59,543 bases of DNA from the IMG/VR virus record IMGVR_UViG_3300003267_000070, positions 1 through 59,543 of that record; one strand, 5' to 3'. The notes below the pieces were generated by a model. The model saw nothing but the letters and a program-made list of their open reading frames with translations, was not told the DNA's origin and made no database searches. This stretch comes from a virus. This document shows, in pieces, positions 44,460 to 54,653 of the stretch; position 1 is the first letter of the stretch; the number at the start of each line of letters is the position of its first letter. The position numbers and the translations under genes are program-made.

Positions 44460-45023
44460 ATGATGACAGAAGAATTGAAAGTAATCAGTCCGGAAGAGTA
44501 CGCAAAACTCGTCAAGCCAATTGTCGAAGCTGAGCAATCAGATCCCGGTGAGCTCGTGACGCTACCCAAGACGGGCGCGGTTGTTCGCTTACGACGCGCA
44601 GACCTTGAAGGCGAGGCGCTGACGGGCGGCTTGCCTATGAGTCTTGTCCTTGCCTCACGGGGCGTAGCGGACGAAGAAGAGGGAGGCCGCGAATTAAAGG
44701 AGACCACGCCCGAAGAGAACGCGGAAAATGCAAAAGCTCTCATCTTCATGCGTCAGACCGTTGTTGAGAACTGTCTTGAACCGAAGATCGGACAGGACGT
44801 TGCCGGCCGCGTTTGTTTCATGGTTGACGATCGCGCAATTGCCCGTGTCCACAAGGATGACTTCATGTACATGTTCTCCTGGATCTCCGGGCAGGAAGGG
44901 AATGACGGCATAAAGAAATTTCGTAACCGAAAGGAAAGACGAGCATCTGCTGCTCAGTCTCGCGGCAAGACACTTCGGACTGGACCCGTGGGAGCTACTG
45001 AGAGGGAACCCGCGACGGCTTAA
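44460..45023 (+). CDS. Tail assembly chaperone, short form (gpG-like)
   Basis: 187 residues from ATG 44460 (44463 also possible); AAGGAG precedes. ELKVISPEEYAKLVKPIVEA, LPKTGAVVRLRRADLEGEAL, then KDDFMYMFSWISGQEGNDGI. The place just before the tape measure, and an open second frame without a start, match the gpG/gpGT system. The last 25 residues (Arg/Ala/Gly/Thr) look non-conserved, as for a frame left behind. Confidence 0.75.
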   Translation: MMTEELKVISPEEYAKLVKPIVEAEQSDPGELVTLPKTGAVVRLRRADLEGEALTGGLPMSLVLASRGVADEEEGGRELKETTPEENAENAKALIFMRQTVVENCLEPKIGQDVAGRVCFMVDDRAIARVHKDDFMYMFSWISGQEGNDGIKKFRNRKERRASAAQSRGKTLRTGPVGATEREPATA

Positions 45024-45216
45024 CTTCACTCTCGCCTGTGCAGCGGTCTTGCAACGTTACGACCTGGAACGCGATGAGGCGCTTCGTAAATGGAATGCCG
45101 CGTGTTGGGGCGCTGAGATCAAAAACGAGCCGGTAAAGCCGAGTAATGGACGCCCGGCAAAGCAGACAATGACTGCGTGGGACATTATGCGCAACCATAA
45201 AAAGGCAAATGGCTGA
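44914..45216 (+). CDS. Frameshift extension of tail assembly chaperone (T part)
   Basis: A frame at +1 (or -2) to the short form stays open from 44914 to TGA 45214-45216. It has no ATG, GTG or TTG until well inside. Protein-like sequence begins near EHLLLSLAARHFGLDPWELL and continues LNFTLACAAVLQRYDLERDE, so it should be made by ribosomal frameshifting, giving a G-T fusion. Possible slip sites: TTT-C at 44919-44922 and CCC-G near 44988. The stop overlaps the tape measure ATG at 45209. Confidence 0.7.
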   Translation, partial: RNFVTERKDEHLLLSLAARHFGLDPWELLRGNPRRLNFTLACAAVLQRYDLERDEALRKWNAACWGAEIKNEPVKPSNGRPAKQTMTAWDIMRNHKKANG

Positions 45217-48200
45217 TTCTCTTCGTCTTCTATTTGAACTAGATGTTGACCCTCGCGCCGGGGTCGCAGGACTTCAGCGTTTTCGGAAAGACATCGCCGC
45301 GACCATTGCCGCAACACGGAAAGCCCTCACCCAATCATTCACCCTCCCGCCTATTAAGCTTCCAACCGTCACCGCTGCCACCGGCGGCCGCGGACAGGCT
45401 GATGCGCATGTTAGAGAATTCCGACGCCTGGAAGCTGAAGCAAAGAGATCAGCTAAAGCCCAAGAGACAGAACAGAAGAGACTTAACAGCGCGGTTCAGT
45501 CCTTACAGCGACAACGCTCCGCCGCGATCATTGCCGGTTGGAAAGCGGAAGAGCGGGCCGCAGCCGCTTCATTAAGAGCGCAGGAGCGAGCGGCACAACA
45601 AGCCAGTCGCGCAATCGTTAAATCGTTTCGTGATATTGGGCGTGGTATCGGGCCGGGACTACAATCAATTGGGCGAACACTCTCGATAGGCGTCACCGCA
45701 CCGCTTCTTGCCCTCGGTGCGGCTTCACTAAAGAGCGCTAAAGACATTGACGCCAACGTGAACACGCTGAAAGCGTTCACCGGCAGTGCTGAAGCGGCGG
45801 AACGTCGGTTAGCGGAACTGATTAAGACTGCTCGGGGTACGCCCGGACTCACAACGAACCTGGCGTTAACACTCGACGCCCAGCTTCGAACCGCTCAGGT
45901 GACGGAAGAAACGATTAACCGCGTACTGCCTGCTATCGGGCGACTAAATGCCGTTTCAAGACTTCCTGATGTCGGCCGCTTTACGCAAAACCTCTTGCAG
46001 CTCGTTACGCAGAACTTCGAGCGGCAGGACCTAAAAGAGCTTGTCGGGCAAAGTCCTATTGCCGGCCAGTTGATCAGAGAGCTATTTAACGTTGATTCGC
46101 CCACAAACACAAAAGCCATCAGGGAGCAGGCGCAGAAACTTGGTCTAACGACTGTCGATTCATTCTTTGCGGCGCTTGCGGAAGCCGCGCAGCGCAACCA
46201 GGGACTCGCGAATGTTACGGAGTCTATCGGCACACGCTTCGAAAAGGCGGTGGACCGGGTAACGGTAGCTCTGAGACCTCTGGGCCTCGCGATCATTAAC
46301 GCGATCGAGCCGTTTATCGAACCCGTAGCTAAACTGATTGAGCGTATCGGTGACGCTTTTAATTCCCTCTCCGCGCCTGTCAAGACAGCCATTATTGTGA
46401 TCGCCGGGATCGCCGCGGCGGTTGGGCCTGTGCTGTTCGTACTGGGGTCGCTTGCCTCTGCGGTTGAAAACGTCATAGCGGCTGTGAGTGTAGTAGGGGC
46501 AGCGATAGCTCTAGTTGGTTTTCCTGAACTGATCTTAGTTATTGGCGGTCTTGTTATTGTGATAGGTGAATGGGTCGCGATCCTTGGGGCGTTAGGACTT
46601 GCGTGGAAGACTAACTTCCTCAACATCCGCGATCTGACCGCGGACGCCGCCAGCGCCGTCCTTCAGGCGTTTAGTCGTATCAAGGCCGTTTTTGATGAAG
46701 CCACACAGCGCATTCTGCCGACTCTTCAGTCGATCACAACTAAGGTGCTTGGGGTAATAACACTCGCATGGGACAAGTACGGCAAGGACATTGTTCGGGT
46801 TGTTGGCGCGTCGTTCAGGTTTATCTCCGGCGTTCTGGAGGTCTTTCTTACTCAGTTCACGAACTTTGTTGACTTACTCCTGAAGCTGATTGACGGAGAT
46901 TTCCGTGGCGCATGGGCGGCGTTCGCTCGCATTCACATCACCGCTTTAGAAGCGTTTCAAAAGTTCCTTGACCAGCTTGGACCGTTGATGATTCGAGCGT
47001 TTGGGCGCTTACACGTCATTATTCTTGCGGAATCCATTCGGCTGGCCCAACTCGGAACGGTTTTAGGCGTCGAGATAGCGGCCGCTATAGCTAAATCGCT
47101 GGTCGCCGCCCACGGAACAGTCCGTGATGCGTTGATCGAGATGCTGGTTCTGGCGGTTGCGGGAATTGACCCAACTACGATTGCCTCAGTGTTTGTAGCG
47201 AAGTTTATTGCCGCGTTAAAAAAGGCGGCGGGTGCGGGCGTAACGATTCCGGTGACCGTGACCCCGGGTCCTACTGTCGGCGCAGACGTCGGGGCCGGCG
47301 CTGGATTATTCAGGCCCAAGAAGCCACCGCCACCGGGTGACAAGGACAAGGGGGCCGATGCGGAAACCCGACGCCGTATCAGACTGCTCGAGTTGGAAGC
47401 GGAACGAGCCGAGGCTATTGCACGCCAACGAATTAGTGCCGAAAACATCTTCTTTGAGCAACGTAAAACCTCACTGAAAGACTTCACGGATTTTCAGATC
47501 AAAGAAGAAGAGATCGTTCTCGAAAAGAAGAAAGCGGTCTTTGCCGCTGAACGAGCCGAAGCGGAGAAACTCACGAAGGGACGTGATCTGGCATTAGGTG
47601 AGATTCGACTAAAAGAACTGAAGGCCGAGCTTGATTTCCAGGATCGGCGCAATCAACTCCTTGCAAATCAGCAACGGGAGGAATTGGAAGCTACTAAAGC
47701 CCATCGACAGGCCGTGCTCGATATCCAAGATGAGGGTGATCGCAAGCGCCTAGAACTTATTGATTCCTACGTCGAGCGTTACCTTATAAGTTACGAAGAG
47801 GCTGAGAAGCGACGGCTGAAGATTGAACAGGATGCGCGTGATCGTCGCCGCGTAGAACTCGAATCCCAACTTAGTGAAGCAGGTCGGAATGTCGAAGAGC
47901 AGCAACGGATAAAAGATGCGATTGCTAAACTTGACGCTGAATCCGCAACCGCCAAGGAAGAAGCGGAGAATCGAAAACGCCGCGCGCTAAGGGCCACTTT
48001 AGAAGCCGAGCGGGACTATTACGATACTCTGCATCGAATCACGCTCAGGGCCGCACAGCTTGCTCGCGAAGCGGCCGGTATCCAGCTTCAACGCCTCATA
48101 GATCGTCTTGGTGATCGTCGCCGCTTTCGCCTGCGAGCCTTGGAACTGGAACGCCGGGCAAATGAAGAGGATCATCGGGAGCGTCTGCGACAAATTGAAC

Positions 48201-49141
48201 AAGAAAAACAGGACGCGGAAAAACGTCTTGAGGGAGTAAGGGACGCTGAAGAGAAGTTGCTTAAGCTCCGAGAGTACTATCGCAAGCTGGAAAAGGCTGA
48301 ACGGAAGCGCCGTGCTGAGGAACAAAAGAAAGAAGATCAAGACGAGAGAAAAGAGCGTGACCCGTTTGATCCGCTCAAAAAGGCATTTGATCGGTTCCGT
48401 GACGCCGTTAAGCATTCCGGGGATTCGATTAAAGAGTCTATTGGATCTATCGTGGCAAGAGTTGGCGAGGCTGCTCAATCGATGGTTGACGCGCTTCGCC
48501 AGGGTATTGTGGCGTGGATTCTTTATAGCGAGTCGCTCGGTAAGGCGCTCAAGGCGGCTTTGGCTCAGCAACTTGCCGTACTGGCCGCCGAGTTCGCCAT
48601 TCAGGCACTCAAACACGGCGCTTACGCTTTAGGTTCACTTGCTTTTGGAAACTTTATCGGAGCGGCGAAGCACGCTGCCGCCGCCGCTGCATTCCTCGCC
48701 GCCGCCGCCGCTACCGGAGTTGCCGCACGGTCTCTTGCCCGAAGCGCGGGCCTGCATAATCGCGGTGGCTCAGCTTCTACCGCATCTGCGGCTGTTGCCG
48801 GCGGTGCGCCGCAAAACCGAGAATTCAACTACGGCGGGCAAGCGGTTGAACCATCATCAGCCGCTGCGCGTGAAGGGTCAGCAGGTGCCGGAGGGCGAAC
48901 GCCGGGGATCTTCGGTGTCGTTGCCGATCTGGCAAGGGAGGTTAAGCAGGCGAGGCTGGATAATGCGGCGTTGACCGCAAAGCTTGACGGCACGCTTTCG
49001 CGGATCGGGTCACTACCGCCGGGAGATGTGGTTACTATCGGAGCGGAGTCAGCGTCAGCAGCTATCGGGGCTGCGACTATTCAACACGGTAAAGAGAATA
49101 ATGATTATTATCGTGAGTTAGCAACTAACATGGGATTTTAA
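45209..49141 (+). CDS. Tail tape measure protein
   Basis: 1310 residues. Helical N-terminus; hydrophobic region about 389-475 (VKTAIIVIAGIAAAVGPVLF and ELILVIGGLVIVIGEWVAIL); long coiled coil about 715-1090 rich in Arg and Glu; Ala-rich segment near 1145-1195; Gly/Ser-rich then helical C-terminus. This is the longest gene, as usual for siphoviruses. At about 1.5 angstroms per residue the length implies a tail near 195 nm. Confidence 0.9.
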   Translation: MADSLRLLFELDVDPRAGVAGLQRFRKDIAATIAATRKALTQSFTLPPIKLPTVTAATGGRGQADAHVREFRRLEAEAKRSAKAQETEQKRLNSAVQSLQRQRSAAIIAGWKAEERAAAASLRAQERAAQQASRAIVKSFRDIGRGIGPGLQSIGRTLSIGVTAPLLALGAASLKSAKDIDANVNTLKAFTGSAEAAERRLAELIKTARGTPGLTTNLALTLDAQLRTAQVTEETINRVLPAIGRLNAVSRLPDVGRFTQNLLQLVTQNFERQDLKELVGQSPIAGQLIRELFNVDSPTNTKAIREQAQKLGLTTVDSFFAALAEAAQRNQGLANVTESIGTRFEKAVDRVTVALRPLGLAIINAIEPFIEPVAKLIERIGDAFNSLSAPVKTAIIVIAGIAAAVGPVLFVLGSLASAVENVIAAVSVVGAAIALVGFPELILVIGGLVIVIGEWVAILGALGLAWKTNFLNIRDLTADAASAVLQAFSRIKAVFDEATQRILPTLQSITTKVLGVITLAWDKYGKDIVRVVGASFRFISGVLEVFLTQFTNFVDLLLKLIDGDFRGAWAAFARIHITALEAFQKFLDQLGPLMIRAFGRLHVIILAESIRLAQLGTVLGVEIAAAIAKSLVAAHGTVRDALIEMLVLAVAGIDPTTIASVFVAKFIAALKKAAGAGVTIPVTVTPGPTVGADVGAGAGLFRPKKPPPPGDKDKGADAETRRRIRLLELEAERAEAIARQRISAENIFFEQRKTSLKDFTDFQIKEEEIVLEKKKAVFAAERAEAEKLTKGRDLALGEIRLKELKAELDFQDRRNQLLANQQREELEATKAHRQAVLDIQDEGDRKRLELIDSYVERYLISYEEAEKRRLKIEQDARDRRRVELESQLSEAGRNVEEQQRIKDAIAKLDAESATAKEEAENRKRRALRATLEAERDYYDTLHRITLRAAQLAREAAGIQLQRLIDRLGDRRRFRLRALELERRANEEDHRERLRQIEQEKQDAEKRLEGVRDAEEKLLKLREYYRKLEKAERKRRAEEQKKEDQDERKERDPFDPLKKAFDRFRDAVKHSGDSIKESIGSIVARVGEAAQSMVDALRQGIVAWILYSESLGKALKAALAQQLAVLAAEFAIQALKHGAYALGSLAFGNFIGAAKHAAAAAAFLAAAAATGVAARSLARSAGLHNRGGSASTASAAVAGGAPQNREFNYGGQAVEPSSAAAREGSAGAGGRTPGIFGVVADLAREVKQARLDNAALTAKLDGTLSRIGSLPPGDVVTIGAESASAAIGAATIQHGKENNDYYRELATNMGF

Positions 49142-49142
49142 G

Positions 49143-49592
49143 ATGCCATTGCCAGCAGGATTCGAGACACTAATCTATCGAGGCCACTTTGAATGCGAGG
49201 TGGGCTTTGATCACGGTGACTCGCTACTCACTGCTCAACTTGGCGGTGGGCTTGAGGAATCTGAGGTCTTGTTTCCCAAACTGCGCTATGCGTCACTCTC
49301 TTATCCTACGCTGCACCGAGATGCGATGGTCCAAGTTGAGTCTGATCCTGACGTATTCGTAGATCGTCTAACCTACATTACCAGCTTCTACAACGAGCGT
49401 ATGGAAGCAGGCAACGAACCGTTTCTAATGAAGTTCCCGCTGGATAGTAAGTGGTATTTGTGGCGGTTTACAGAAACAAGTCTGACCGTGAATTTGATCG
49501 ATCTATTTATGGGAAGCAGTGGGTTGAGGTTGAAGGAATGCAGGGTTAGAGGGGTTGTTCCTGATGCTGATGGGAGCTTTGATGAAGGGTAG
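49143..49592 (+). CDS. Distal tail-type minor protein
   Basis: 149 residues: FETLIYRGHFECEVGFDHGD, RYASLSYPTLHRDAMVQVES, then FNERME-like and FPLDSKWYLWRF segments. Follows the tape measure by one base, the normal place for a distal tail protein. Family not certain. Confidence 0.55.
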   Translation: MPLPAGFETLIYRGHFECEVGFDHGDSLLTAQLGGGLEESEVLFPKLRYASLSYPTLHRDAMVQVESDPDVFVDRLTYITSFYNERMEAGNEPFLMKFPLDSKWYLWRFTETSLTVNLIDLFMGSSGLRLKECRVRGVVPDADGSFDEG

Positions 49593-49595
49593 TCA

Positions 49596-49811
49596 TCAGT
49601 TCACGGTCGCCGTTGCATGGATAATTTCGTCTTCGTCTGCGTCTGTTCGGTTTCGGATGATCAGATCTTTAGAGCACGACGAACAAACGGAAGGCGATTC
49701 ACTAAATAAACGAAAATAGGCAAACCAACCACAGGCACAACGGGCAACTACAACCGCTAGGGGCTTGTCTTGTTCGTCGCACCAAAGTTCAAGATCGTCG
49801 GAATTAGCCAT
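49596..49811 (-). CDS. Zinc-ribbon protein on opposite strand (moron)
   Basis: 71 residues. ARCACGWFAYF and CSSCSKDLI form a zinc ribbon; both ends are acidic. It has its own leaderless promoter (TATAAT 6 bases before the ATG) and lies between two tail genes facing the other way, so it is an independently expressed addition. Confidence 0.65.
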   Translation of the reverse strand: MANSDDLELWCDEQDKPLAVVVARCACGWFAYFRLFSESPSVCSSCSKDLIIRNRTDADEDEIIHATATVN

Positions 49812-49817
49812 AACGCG

Positions 49818-49848
49818 ATTATAGATTAGATGCCTGAGTACGATCCAA
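49818..49848 (-). promoter_or_regulatory. Leaderless promoter of tail-region moron
   Basis: Reading leftward, TATAAT at 49823-49818 is 6 bases before ATG 49811. A possible TTGGAT -35 lies 19 bases upstream, within the next gene's start. Only the -10 is convincing. Confidence 0.5.
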
Positions 49849-52800
49849 CAATTCTAGCCAAGCTGGCAATCATTGAAAGCCTTCCACCTTCACGCCGAAA
49901 GATGGCTGAGGTCGTAGCGATTTATTGGCCTAGCCCCACAGGCACCATCGTTTACGCCTCCGCTGCTTACGATGAACTACCTAACCGTACGGGGCTAATT
50001 ACCGCGCTCGATGTCGAGCTTGGCTACACCGATCCAATCCTTATCAAGCTAAAACCCTCAAATCGCGCTCCACTGCTTTCCTTACCCCGAACTGCCAGTA
50101 TTGGTGATGACAAGATCGAGCTGACGTTTTCCGATCTTGATGGTGAATTTTCCGAGTTGCTAATGACGTATGGTGAGGGAATACGAATTCAAGTTTTCAA
50201 CTTCTGGAATGCGCAACCTGAAGGTGACGACCCCTTCGACTTACTTTTGAGCGCATGGCGGGGCAGTCTGCACGCCCCTAACGAATATAATCGTCCCGAG
50301 GTCAAGATATCGGCGGCAGTCGGGTTCCGAAGCGCGCAACTACAAATCCCACGACAGCCAAACGCGGTCTCGTGTCCGTTCATCTTCGGAGCGCATCTCA
50401 ATAGTCAGACAGAAATTGACTACCATCAGGGATGTCCCTACAACCGACATATTGGCGGCAGTATCGGCGTGCCGGGATTTACCGACTGCCCGCGCACAAC
50501 TCTTGCCGTCTGCGTGGAACGCCTCGCAACCGAAAACTACTGGCCCGGCATCAACATTCGCCCCGATCCAATCCCGAACAATCAAACAGTTGGTCCAAAC
50601 TTGCTTGCCTACGCCCTCGGTAATCAGTCCGCGCTAGGGCAACCAATTCGCGTTATCATCGGCTATCGCCACGCCAAGGCGCTGTTACTTCTCGCCTTCC
50701 GTCCAGAGTACAACAACAACCATCCCGATGACGCATTTGCCGCGGCGTTGTTTGAAGCGTGTAAAGGGCCGATTCAAGGCTTTGCCGGATTTCGCATCAA
50801 CGATGAGCTGGTAGGAGCGGAACACTTGCAACAACGCCTCGGTACGCTGCCTCAAACTCCTACCGACTGGAGTCCTGATGTTGAGGCGTTTGCCGGCACC
50901 GCGATCACCTGGGGCAGGATTCAAACGAACGTGCTCGACATGCGGGTTGAAGATGTGACCGGCTCAGTCTATGTCACCGGCCTAAACAACATCCGCATTT
51001 ACACCAACGAGGACTCGTTTACGCAAGGCTATACCACAAACCGCATGTGGGGCCTGCTTGAGATGTACTGCAATCCTCAGTGGGGTTATGGAGTCGATTA
51101 CTCGCGCGTGCTGATTGAGTCCGTGATCGAGGTAGCGGACTGGTGCGATGAAGTGGTCGCCATGAACGACCCAAACGGCAACACGTTCGGCGGCGTACGG
51201 TCCACGCTCAACGTTGAACTGACCGCACGCCCAACTCAACAGCAAATCAAAGACGTATGCACAGCGGGCAGGATCGGCCTTCCGTTTGAATGGAATAGTA
51301 AGGATGTCTTCGTGCCCCTGCGGACTGAATCACTGGTTGGCGTACCCGAATTCACCGACGAAGGCGCGAATCGGAACATTGTCTACGACGGTGTGAATTC
51401 AACCCTTGAATGGTCGCAGGTCAGTGACGCGGAACTTACTAACCAGTGGACGGTGAACTTCGATGACGAAGCAGGCGGGCAGTTCATCGACACGCAACTT
51501 ATCTTCGGTGACCAGTTACAACAACTACGAGCCGGCAGAGCGTGGGGCGATCGGAGTAGGCGCGTTATCAACAAAGGTCAGGCCGCATTCGGCATCACCA
51601 ACTTTCTCGAGGCGGCACGGCTCGGCAACACGCTCCTATACCTTGGCCCACTCGACACAGGCGGTATTGCGAACAACTGCAAGGTGAAGTTCACCACTTG
51701 GTACTCGAAGTGCTTCAACGTTCAGCCTTACAAGTTGATCCGTGTTCTTAATACAAAACTACAGGAGCATTTAACCCTCTACTCCGATGCGCGATTCGGC
51801 TCACGCCCCGACATCTACCCTTGGTACACGAGTACGCCCTACTCCTACTTCCGGGTGATGAAGATTGAGCGCAAGGGGGATTTGAAGGTTGAGATTGAGG
51901 CGCAACTTTACCCGGAGGACTACTACGTAAGTTTGGACGGATCAGCGGGTGAGTGTAGTACGTCATTTGCTGATGATAGCGCCCACTTCGGAGTTAACTT
52001 CGAGTTTGACGTCAGTGCGGAGTTACCGTTAACTGAAGGTAATGTAATCCTTGCGTTTCTCGTTGGCAGTATCGTAGACACCCCTGGCCCGCCTGCCAGA
52101 TGGACAGAAATCGACCTGTCACCTGTGGACGCAGTCGAGTTCACCTTCTTCACCGCCATGTGGGGCTACTGGCATGTTGTAACGGCTGACGATCCCGGTG
52201 TCTATGACTTTACGAATGAAGACGAACCGGAATCATCAGGGTGGTCAGCGAACTTTGTTGAGTATGCCAACGTGCATCCTACGGCACCCATTGCGGATGT
52301 CAGTAAGAACTCCAACGGCAACGCAACGCCGGTGCTAACTCTGCCCTCGGTTGATGTCGCCCAAACAGGCTATCGCTTGTTGGTAGCGACAGCGAACCAA
52401 ATCGTAACCGCGCCTACTGTGGACACATTTACGCAGCGCACTGATGGACCGATGTACGTGTTTGACAAGTCAGCCGTGACTGGCGTAACTGGTGAAGTTG
52501 ACGTTGAGTCGGCTAACGAATTCGGCACGGGATGGGACCTAGGCTTCTTAATTGCACTGCGATGCTCAGGAGGGCTAACTCCACCGCCTGCACCCGACAC
52601 GGAACCGGGCGATCCCGAGCTTGAACTAGGACAAGAGACGGTTGCGGGAACACTAGGACCGGAAGTACGCATACACGGCACGGTTACTTTCCCGGCCTTC
52701 CACTTGCCCCTGCGCGCGGACATCTTTGTCACCCCGCCCGGTGGCGTGGAAACGCTGATTGAAGACAACCTTGCACCGCTGGTCGGTTCCGTGACCGCGC

Positions 52801-52991
52801 AGTTTGACTATACGCCAACGGCGGGCTCAGGCGAGTACTGCTTCAGGGTGACGGTGGAAACAGCGGAAGAAGCACCGACAGCCGGCGGTGAAGTAACGGA
52901 GTGCGTAACGATTACGGAAGTCATGGAAGTGTTCGACGTTGATTTCAGTCCTGTTTTAGACTTGGATCTGAGTGCGGTGTTTGACGTATAA
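49830..52991 (+). CDS. Tail tip / central fibre protein (J-like)
   Basis: 1053 residues. Position after tape measure and distal tail genes, and size, fit the tail tip attachment protein. N-terminal beta domain; Cys-containing middle (CPFIFGAHLN, DYHQGCPYN, DCPRTTLAVCVE); helical insert with NPQWGYGVDYSRV, a segment reminiscent of J-type proteins; jelly-roll and Ig-like C-terminal domains; final VFDVDFSPVLDLDLSAVFDV. Probably contacts the host receptor. No Shine-Dalgarno site. Confidence 0.7.
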   Translation: MPEYDPTILAKLAIIESLPPSRRKMAEVVAIYWPSPTGTIVYASAAYDELPNRTGLITALDVELGYTDPILIKLKPSNRAPLLSLPRTASIGDDKIELTFSDLDGEFSELLMTYGEGIRIQVFNFWNAQPEGDDPFDLLLSAWRGSLHAPNEYNRPEVKISAAVGFRSAQLQIPRQPNAVSCPFIFGAHLNSQTEIDYHQGCPYNRHIGGSIGVPGFTDCPRTTLAVCVERLATENYWPGINIRPDPIPNNQTVGPNLLAYALGNQSALGQPIRVIIGYRHAKALLLLAFRPEYNNNHPDDAFAAALFEACKGPIQGFAGFRINDELVGAEHLQQRLGTLPQTPTDWSPDVEAFAGTAITWGRIQTNVLDMRVEDVTGSVYVTGLNNIRIYTNEDSFTQGYTTNRMWGLLEMYCNPQWGYGVDYSRVLIESVIEVADWCDEVVAMNDPNGNTFGGVRSTLNVELTARPTQQQIKDVCTAGRIGLPFEWNSKDVFVPLRTESLVGVPEFTDEGANRNIVYDGVNSTLEWSQVSDAELTNQWTVNFDDEAGGQFIDTQLIFGDQLQQLRAGRAWGDRSRRVINKGQAAFGITNFLEAARLGNTLLYLGPLDTGGIANNCKVKFTTWYSKCFNVQPYKLIRVLNTKLQEHLTLYSDARFGSRPDIYPWYTSTPYSYFRVMKIERKGDLKVEIEAQLYPEDYYVSLDGSAGECSTSFADDSAHFGVNFEFDVSAELPLTEGNVILAFLVGSIVDTPGPPARWTEIDLSPVDAVEFTFFTAMWGYWHVVTADDPGVYDFTNEDEPESSGWSANFVEYANVHPTAPIADVSKNSNGNATPVLTLPSVDVAQTGYRLLVATANQIVTAPTVDTFTQRTDGPMYVFDKSAVTGVTGEVDVESANEFGTGWDLGFLIALRCSGGLTPPPAPDTEPGDPELELGQETVAGTLGPEVRIHGTVTFPAFHLPLRADIFVTPPGGVETLIEDNLAPLVGSVTAQFDYTPTAGSGEYCFRVTVETAEEAPTAGGEVTECVTITEVMEVFDVDFSPVLDLDLSAVFDV

Positions 52992-53000
52992 AGGAGCGAT

Positions 53001-53837
53001 ATGGCAGGCACACTTGTAGTTGATCTGATCGGCGTACCGCGCGCCTTCTACTTTCAGTCGGCAGATCCGGCGATTGCCAACCCAACGCATCTGCGAACGG
53101 GTATCCACTGGATTGACACCGCCTCTGGTCCGTACGTATGGAAGCGACGCAATGCGGCTAACGACGGCTGGGATACGTTGGGGAAGATACGTACCGACGT
53201 ACAGTTTAACGCCGACGTTGATGCGCGTATTGCGGCAACAAAGCTGGACGATCTAGCGACTCCTGACGACAACGCGGACCTGAACGCTTCGACGACATGT
53301 CATGGCTTGCTGCCCAAACTCAACAATAGCGCTACGTCATTCCTAAACGGACAAGGCGCATGGGCGACACCCGCAGGTGCGGGCGACGTAGTTGGACCAT
53401 CGAGTTCCGTTGATTCCGAGATTGCTCTCTTCAACGGTACGACGGGGAAGTTAATCAAACGCGCAACCACCACAGGTCTGCTAAAGGCAACCTCCGGGGT
53501 TATAGCGGCGGCGGTAGCGGGAACCGACTACGCCGAACCAACAGCCTCCATCAATGCTCAAACCGGCACGACCTACACATTGCAAGCAGGCGACAATGGC
53601 AAGATTGTGACATGTTCAAACGCTTCACCGATCACTGTTACCATCCCCTCCGGTTTAGGGGCGGGGTTTAATTGTCTGGTAATCCAACTCGGCGCAGGAC
53701 AGGTAGCGTTCTCACCGTCATCGACAACGATTAATAATCGACAGTCCCATACAAAGATCGCAGGACAGTATGGCGTTGCAACACTCGCAGCCTACGTAGC
53801 GAACACGTTTGTACTTGGAGGGGACACGGCGGCATGA
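53001..53837 (+). CDS. Tail fibre protein
   Basis: 278 residues; AAAGGAG precedes the ATG. LRTGIHWIDTASGPYVWKRR, the shaft motif FLNGQGAWATPAGAGDVVGP, and a C-terminal INAQTGTTYTLQAGDNGKIV knob found at many fibre and pyocin tips. Contacts the host surface or carries the next protein, whose gene overlaps by 4 bases. Confidence 0.75.
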   Translation: MAGTLVVDLIGVPRAFYFQSADPAIANPTHLRTGIHWIDTASGPYVWKRRNAANDGWDTLGKIRTDVQFNADVDARIAATKLDDLATPDDNADLNASTTCHGLLPKLNNSATSFLNGQGAWATPAGAGDVVGPSSSVDSEIALFNGTTGKLIKRATTTGLLKATSGVIAAAVAGTDYAEPTASINAQTGTTYTLQAGDNGKIVTCSNASPITVTIPSGLGAGFNCLVIQLGAGQVAFSPSSTTINNRQSHTKIAGQYGVATLAAYVANTFVLGGDTAA

Positions 53838-54604
53838 GTATCGTACTGCCGGCTTATCAGGGATGCTTTAAGCCGGTGGCGGCAGTTGGCGGCAGCGGTC
53901 CCGGCGGTGTCACCGGCCTTGAGTTCTGGCTCGACGCGTCACAGGAGACAGGATTCAGTAACGGTGACGAAGTGAGTACGGCGCAGGACTGGTCGGGGAA
54001 TAACCGGGATGCGACAGGCGTTGTCAGTGCGGTGCTCAAACCAACCTACCGCGCCACTGACGGGCCAAGCGGCTTACCGGCGTTCAGAATGCAAAGTAAC
54101 GCAACCGAGCAGGGCGGGTACTTCACTCTGCCTGATTTCCTTAACGGGTTTACCGCAGGACACCACTTCACGGTAGTTAAACTGGACATAGAACCGGATA
54201 GTAACTCCCGCGCGGGCCCACCGCTGGGGGATTGGGGCACGTCCACCCTGCCTGAATTCTACACCCTACCCTCCGGTGGAAAGATCTGGTCTGAATGGGG
54301 TTCAACCGTACGACATGAGACGGTGAACCCGACAGCGGATCTAACCCTCTGGCATGTGTACGAAGAGCGCTCGGCATCCGGTGTGTGGTCCAACTGGATT
54401 GACGGAGCGATGCAGTTCAGTACGGGAACCAATACCGTAAGCTGGGGTACGGCTCCCAAAATTGGCCGTCACGGCATCGGGGGTATAACAACGCTGTTTG
54501 GAATGATTGCCGAGGTGCTCTTTTACGATCGCGTTCTCGACTCTAGTGAGATTCAAGCGATCTATGACTACTTGGAGACAAAGTACGCGATTACGCTACC
54601 GTAA
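53834..54604 (+). CDS. LamG/concanavalin-like receptor-binding protein
   Basis: 256 residues. GLEFWLDASQETGFSNGDEV, DWSGNNRDATG, PAFRMQSN, HFTVVKLD and AEVLFYDRVLDSSEIQAI make up a concanavalin-like lectin sandwich, ending in the usual YLETKYAITLP helix. Probably binds cell-surface sugar. Coupled to the fibre gene (ATGA). Confidence 0.75.
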   Translation: MSIVLPAYQGCFKPVAAVGGSGPGGVTGLEFWLDASQETGFSNGDEVSTAQDWSGNNRDATGVVSAVLKPTYRATDGPSGLPAFRMQSNATEQGGYFTLPDFLNGFTAGHHFTVVKLDIEPDSNSRAGPPLGDWGTSTLPEFYTLPSGGKIWSEWGSTVRHETVNPTADLTLWHVYEERSASGVWSNWIDGAMQFSTGTNTVSWGTAPKIGRHGIGGITTLFGMIAEVLFYDRVLDSSEIQAIYDYLETKYAITLP

Positions 54605-54653
54605 GTCGTAGCCGGTCAACTGCAAACGTTTAGCAACGTTTCCGACATACTCG

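Noticed and set aside
45895-46626. Long minus-strand frame inside the tape measure gene
   Set aside because: Ser/Thr/Ile-rich antisense shadow of a well-supported gene with a continuous domain structure.
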